Shown here in pieces: positions 5,491 through 7,761 of a stretch of 7,761 nt of DNA. The notes below the pieces were generated by a model. The model saw nothing but the letters and a program-made list of their open reading frames with translations, had not been told where the DNA came from and did not search any database. Where the stretch lies: contig DKYP01000167.1 in assembly GCA_002499945.1 (NCBI GenBank), forward strand, positions 1 to 7,761, in the 5' to 3' direction. Made by a program: the position numbers and the translations under genes. Source of the DNA: Lachnoclostridium sp. UBA7097 (lineage in GTDB: Bacteria; Bacillota; Clostridia; Lachnospirales; Lachnospiraceae). Within the stretch, counting starts at the first letter, position 1. Each line of letters begins with the position of its first letter.

Positions 5491-7584
5491 TTAAATTTTA
5501 TTAATTTTTACCTTTTTCCCCTGTCCTGTATTTTTAAGCAGGTTTTTATATTTAGAAAACTGGCCTGCTGGCAAATTAATTACTGCTTTCTGGTTAATTC
5601 CTTTAAAAGCATTTTTGCCAATTTCTTCAATACCACTTCCAAGTGTTATTTCTTTAAGTTTATAACAAAATTCAAAAGCACATTTTCCAATTTTTTTAAC
5701 ATTAGAGCCAATATTTACACTTTTTATATCTTCACTCGTAAATGCAGATATCCCTATTGAAGTTACCACGAAATCTTTACCACCAATTTTTACTGTTTCT
5801 GGAATTTTAACTTTTTTAATTTTCTTACTAACAAATCCTGTACATGAAACCTCATCTTTCCCTGTAACAGTATAAACAAAACCACCTACGTTAAACCTTA
5901 AACCATTATATGTGTCTATTTTAAAATCTTTAGTAGCAGTTCCTGTATAACGTCCTTTTCCTGTAACTTTTACTGTTGCTATCCCAATATTCACATTATT
6001 CTGGTACTCCACAGTATAATCCCTGCCCTCCTTTAAAGGCACTGTCCCCAGTTTAACATATTTTACAGGAGGCTTCTGCTCCTCTCCAATATATGTACAG
6101 CTTCCCGCAGGCATAAAAAGACCTACGTCTGCCTTTTCAATAGAATCCCCATCTGCCAGATAAAACATATTGACCTGGTAAGAAATTGGATTTGTTATTC
6201 CGTTTATTTCAACTTTATAACAATCTCCTTCTTTATATTCAATATCTTTTGGAAAAAATATTACACAAGTACCTCCGCCACCGCTGTTAGTGTCTATATA
6301 AAAACCATCTGAACCATTTTTATAATTCCATGTCTGTCCTGTTTTCATATCTGTCAATTTAACATTTATCTTTGTTTTATATGATTCTTCAGGAAAAACT
6401 ATAGTCCACGCATAATTATTTCCAAAATATTCAAGCGGCTGGTTCTGTCCAGGATAAGATATAATTTTATTTTTTGACATATACGCATTTACATAAGTAG
6501 CAGAATGTAAGCAGCCTGACTTAGACCGTGCAATGCCAAAACCAGCCTCTTTATAATTGTACTTTAAAAGCTGCATACGATGTCCAAAATTATTATAATC
6601 TTTTTCACTTTCAAGCATATATGCAACAATAGTTTCACTTAATTTCATAGAACTTGCAATATTAGAATTCCATGCACCATAGTAAGCCTGTTTGAATATT
6701 TCTTTACTCATATCTTTTGGTTTATCTGCCATTGATAATACATGTGAACGGTAATCAGTAAGTGCAAAAAATGAAGCAGCTGCCTGTGCATAATTCTGTG
6801 CTTTTTCTGTAATAGAAACTTCTGGAACACCTGTTATGTATCTATAGATATTTAATAAATTCAGTGCGTCCTGCTTAGCTTCTTCTGTAAGTTCCCCTAT
6901 TGTATAAGGTGCCTCTAATAACGGTTTTACCTTATATTCAGGCTCAAGGTTATAATTAGGATGTTTTAAATAATAATTCCTTATTTCTTCCTTTGTGTGG
7001 TACTGTGCATCAAGTCCGGTATAGCCTTTCTGCGTCCCATAATTTACTGCACCTTCTGGTATATCTTTTATTGTAAATGTAAATGTTTGCTCTATACTTG
7101 GGTCATACTTTGCATGCACATTTACTGTCAGTTCACCAGAACCAGTTATATTAAGGACACCAGCATAACCTTCCCTGGCTGATGGAACTGCAACAGAAGT
7201 ATCTGAAACTTCAACTACAAACTCTTTATTATCCACATCAGACGGGTTACATGACACATAAATTTCTATCTGTTCACCCTTATCACATATTGAATGAGTT
7301 TCTGGTGAATTTGAATTTACATTGTCTTTTATCCAGGCTATTGAATTTATACTGGCTGGTATAGTCATCTCCTGTGTATCGCCACATTCCTGGCAGACTT
7401 TTGTTGTTTTGCCAGAACCCGGTACAGCTGTCTGTTGTATAATATAATTGTGTTCCGTGCATTTACTAGCGGCTGCAAGACTATTATCTGCCGGAACGTT
7501 TATCCCTGTCCCTGCACATAATATAGCAATTACCAGTATTCTGGTTAGTTTCCCTAATCTTTTTTTTAATTTTCTTTGTATCAT
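5491..7584 (-). CDS. Secreted CAP-domain protein with C-terminal leucine-rich repeats
   Basis: The 697-residue protein starts with a signal peptide: Lys/Arg-rich residues 3-15, hydrophobic core ILVIAILCAGTGI (16-28) and a likely cut after AAA (37-39). A short CTEH...CQEC cluster (Cys42, His45, Cys64, Cys67) recalls metal-binding modules seen in secreted clostridial proteins. Residues 80-172 look Ig-like. A CAP (SCP/PR-1) domain spans about 232-370, with SH (280-281), Glu317, GHR (334-336) and Glu347 as likely cavity residues. A YKNNV/GKGxYTGT-type beta module lies at about 505-556, and BspA-like leucine-rich repeats (two to three units with SIGISAF, KIGKCAF and EIGKNAF) at about 600-662. No LPXTG or membrane anchor is seen at the C-terminus, so the protein is probably released or held by non-covalent contacts. 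ATG 7584 follows AAAGGGG by six bases. The gene is apparently monocistronic. Role unknown; surface adhesion or host interaction is inferred from domain content. Confidence 0.9.
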   Translation of the reverse strand: MIQRKLKKRLGKLTRILVIAILCAGTGINVPADNSLAAASKCTEHNYIIQQTAVPGSGKTTKVCQECGDTQEMTIPASINSIAWIKDNVNSNSPETHSICDKGEQIEIYVSCNPSDVDNKEFVVEVSDTSVAVPSAREGYAGVLNITGSGELTVNVHAKYDPSIEQTFTFTIKDIPEGAVNYGTQKGYTGLDAQYHTKEEIRNYYLKHPNYNLEPEYKVKPLLEAPYTIGELTEEAKQDALNLLNIYRYITGVPEVSITEKAQNYAQAAASFFALTDYRSHVLSMADKPKDMSKEIFKQAYYGAWNSNIASSMKLSETIVAYMLESEKDYNNFGHRMQLLKYNYKEAGFGIARSKSGCLHSATYVNAYMSKNKIISYPGQNQPLEYFGNNYAWTIVFPEESYKTKINVKLTDMKTGQTWNYKNGSDGFYIDTNSGGGGTCVIFFPKDIEYKEGDCYKVEINGITNPISYQVNMFYLADGDSIEKADVGLFMPAGSCTYIGEEQKPPVKYVKLGTVPLKEGRDYTVEYQNNVNIGIATVKVTGKGRYTGTATKDFKIDTYNGLRFNVGGFVYTVTGKDEVSCTGFVSKKIKKVKIPETVKIGGKDFVVTSIGISAFTSEDIKSVNIGSNVKKIGKCAFEFCYKLKEITLGSGIEEIGKNAFKGINQKAVINLPAGQFSKYKNLLKNTGQGKKVKINKI

Positions 7585-7601
7585 ATTTTTCCCCTTTCTT
7601 G

Positions 7602-7622
7602 TTTCCTGGCATTACCAGGAAA
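7602..7622 (-). promoter_or_regulatory. Hairpin/operator-like inverted repeat at the CAP-protein ribosome binding site
   Basis: TTTCCTGG (7602-7609) and CCAGGAAA (7615-7622) form a perfect 8-bp inverted repeat with a 5-base spacer. In the mRNA it would be a stable stem-loop ending four bases before the Shine-Dalgarno AAAGGGG (7597-7591). There is no T-run, so it is not a terminator. It could be a protein operator or an element affecting mRNA stability or initiation. Confidence 0.6.
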
Positions 7623-7648
7623 AATATAGTTGTTTTTTGTCCTTTATT

Positions 7649-7654
7649 ATTATA
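7649..7654 (-). promoter_or_regulatory. -10 box of the CAP-protein gene
   Basis: TATAAT on the minus strand (7654-7649) is a perfect -10 element about 65 bases upstream of the start codon. The -35 position (7677-7672, AACTTT) is poor. Long A- and T-tracts at 7681-7718 just upstream may act as an UP-like element. The predicted transcript would begin near 7642 and include the inverted repeat at 7622-7602. Confidence 0.5.
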
Positions 7655-7761
7655 ACGCATAAAGCACCAAAAAAGTTTTAAAAAATAAAATTTTTTATTT
7701 CTGGGGAAAAATTTTTTTCTGCTTTTAATATATAATTATTTCAGCCGTAATAAAAAATAAG

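Noticed and set aside
7681..7719. A/T-only palindromes at the right edge as a terminator for an upstream gene
   Set aside because: The repeats contain only A and T and can be explained by low complexity. There is no GC-containing stem, and the upstream gene is not in view.
1..7761. CRISPR array, tRNA, rRNA, insertion sequence or known riboswitch
   Set aside because: No regularly spaced repeats, cloverleaf-like segments, transposase frames or recognisable aptamer cores were found on either strand by reading.

Overview
The window is AT-rich, and every convincing gene is on the minus strand, so the region reads from right to left. Low GC, frequent ATA (Ile) and AAA codons, strong GGAGG-type ribosome binding sites, a secreted protein ending in BspA-type leucine-rich repeats and a small ECF-like sigma factor together suggest a Gram-positive anaerobe of the Clostridia, probably Lachnospiraceae. 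The taxon is inferred; no rRNA or marker gene is present.

Layout from right to left: (1) 7584-5491 encodes a large secreted protein with a signal peptide, a short Cys/His motif, Ig-like segments, a CAP domain and C-terminal leucine-rich repeats. It is expressed alone from its own promoter region, with a strong hairpin just ahead of its ribosome binding site. (2) 5490-5319 is an intergenic stretch with a relatively GC-rich block, a strong ribosome binding site that has no gene, and a perfect -10 box. (3) 5318-4643 is a sigma-70 family gene that looks damaged. Its recognisable N-terminus lies in another frame and is cut by two TAA codons, and near the 3' end a G-run appears to have shifted the frame. 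(4) 4621-159 is a compact four-gene operon with a near-consensus promoter (4621-4593) and a strong terminator (200-159). It encodes a UvrA-like double ABC ATPase lacking the UvrB-binding region, a serine hydrolase of the beta-lactamase/penicillin-binding-protein fold, a GNAT acetyltransferase and a NADAR-family protein. (5) 158-1 holds what looks like another leftward promoter and ribosome binding site, but no usable open frame within the window.

The four-gene operon is the most coherent unit. UvrA paralogs without the UvrB-binding domain include DrrC-type drug self-protection proteins. A cytoplasmic serine hydrolase, an acetyltransferase and a predicted N-glycosidase of ADP-ribose-like or riboflavin-pathway compounds would fit a module that removes or modifies a toxic small molecule or reverses nucleic-acid damage. 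That joint role is inference. The sequence shows only the families, the tight spacing (4-nt overlap, then gaps of 23 and 15 nt) and the shared promoter and terminator. A seven-codon upstream frame overlapping the ATPase start suggests a leader-peptide type of translational control.
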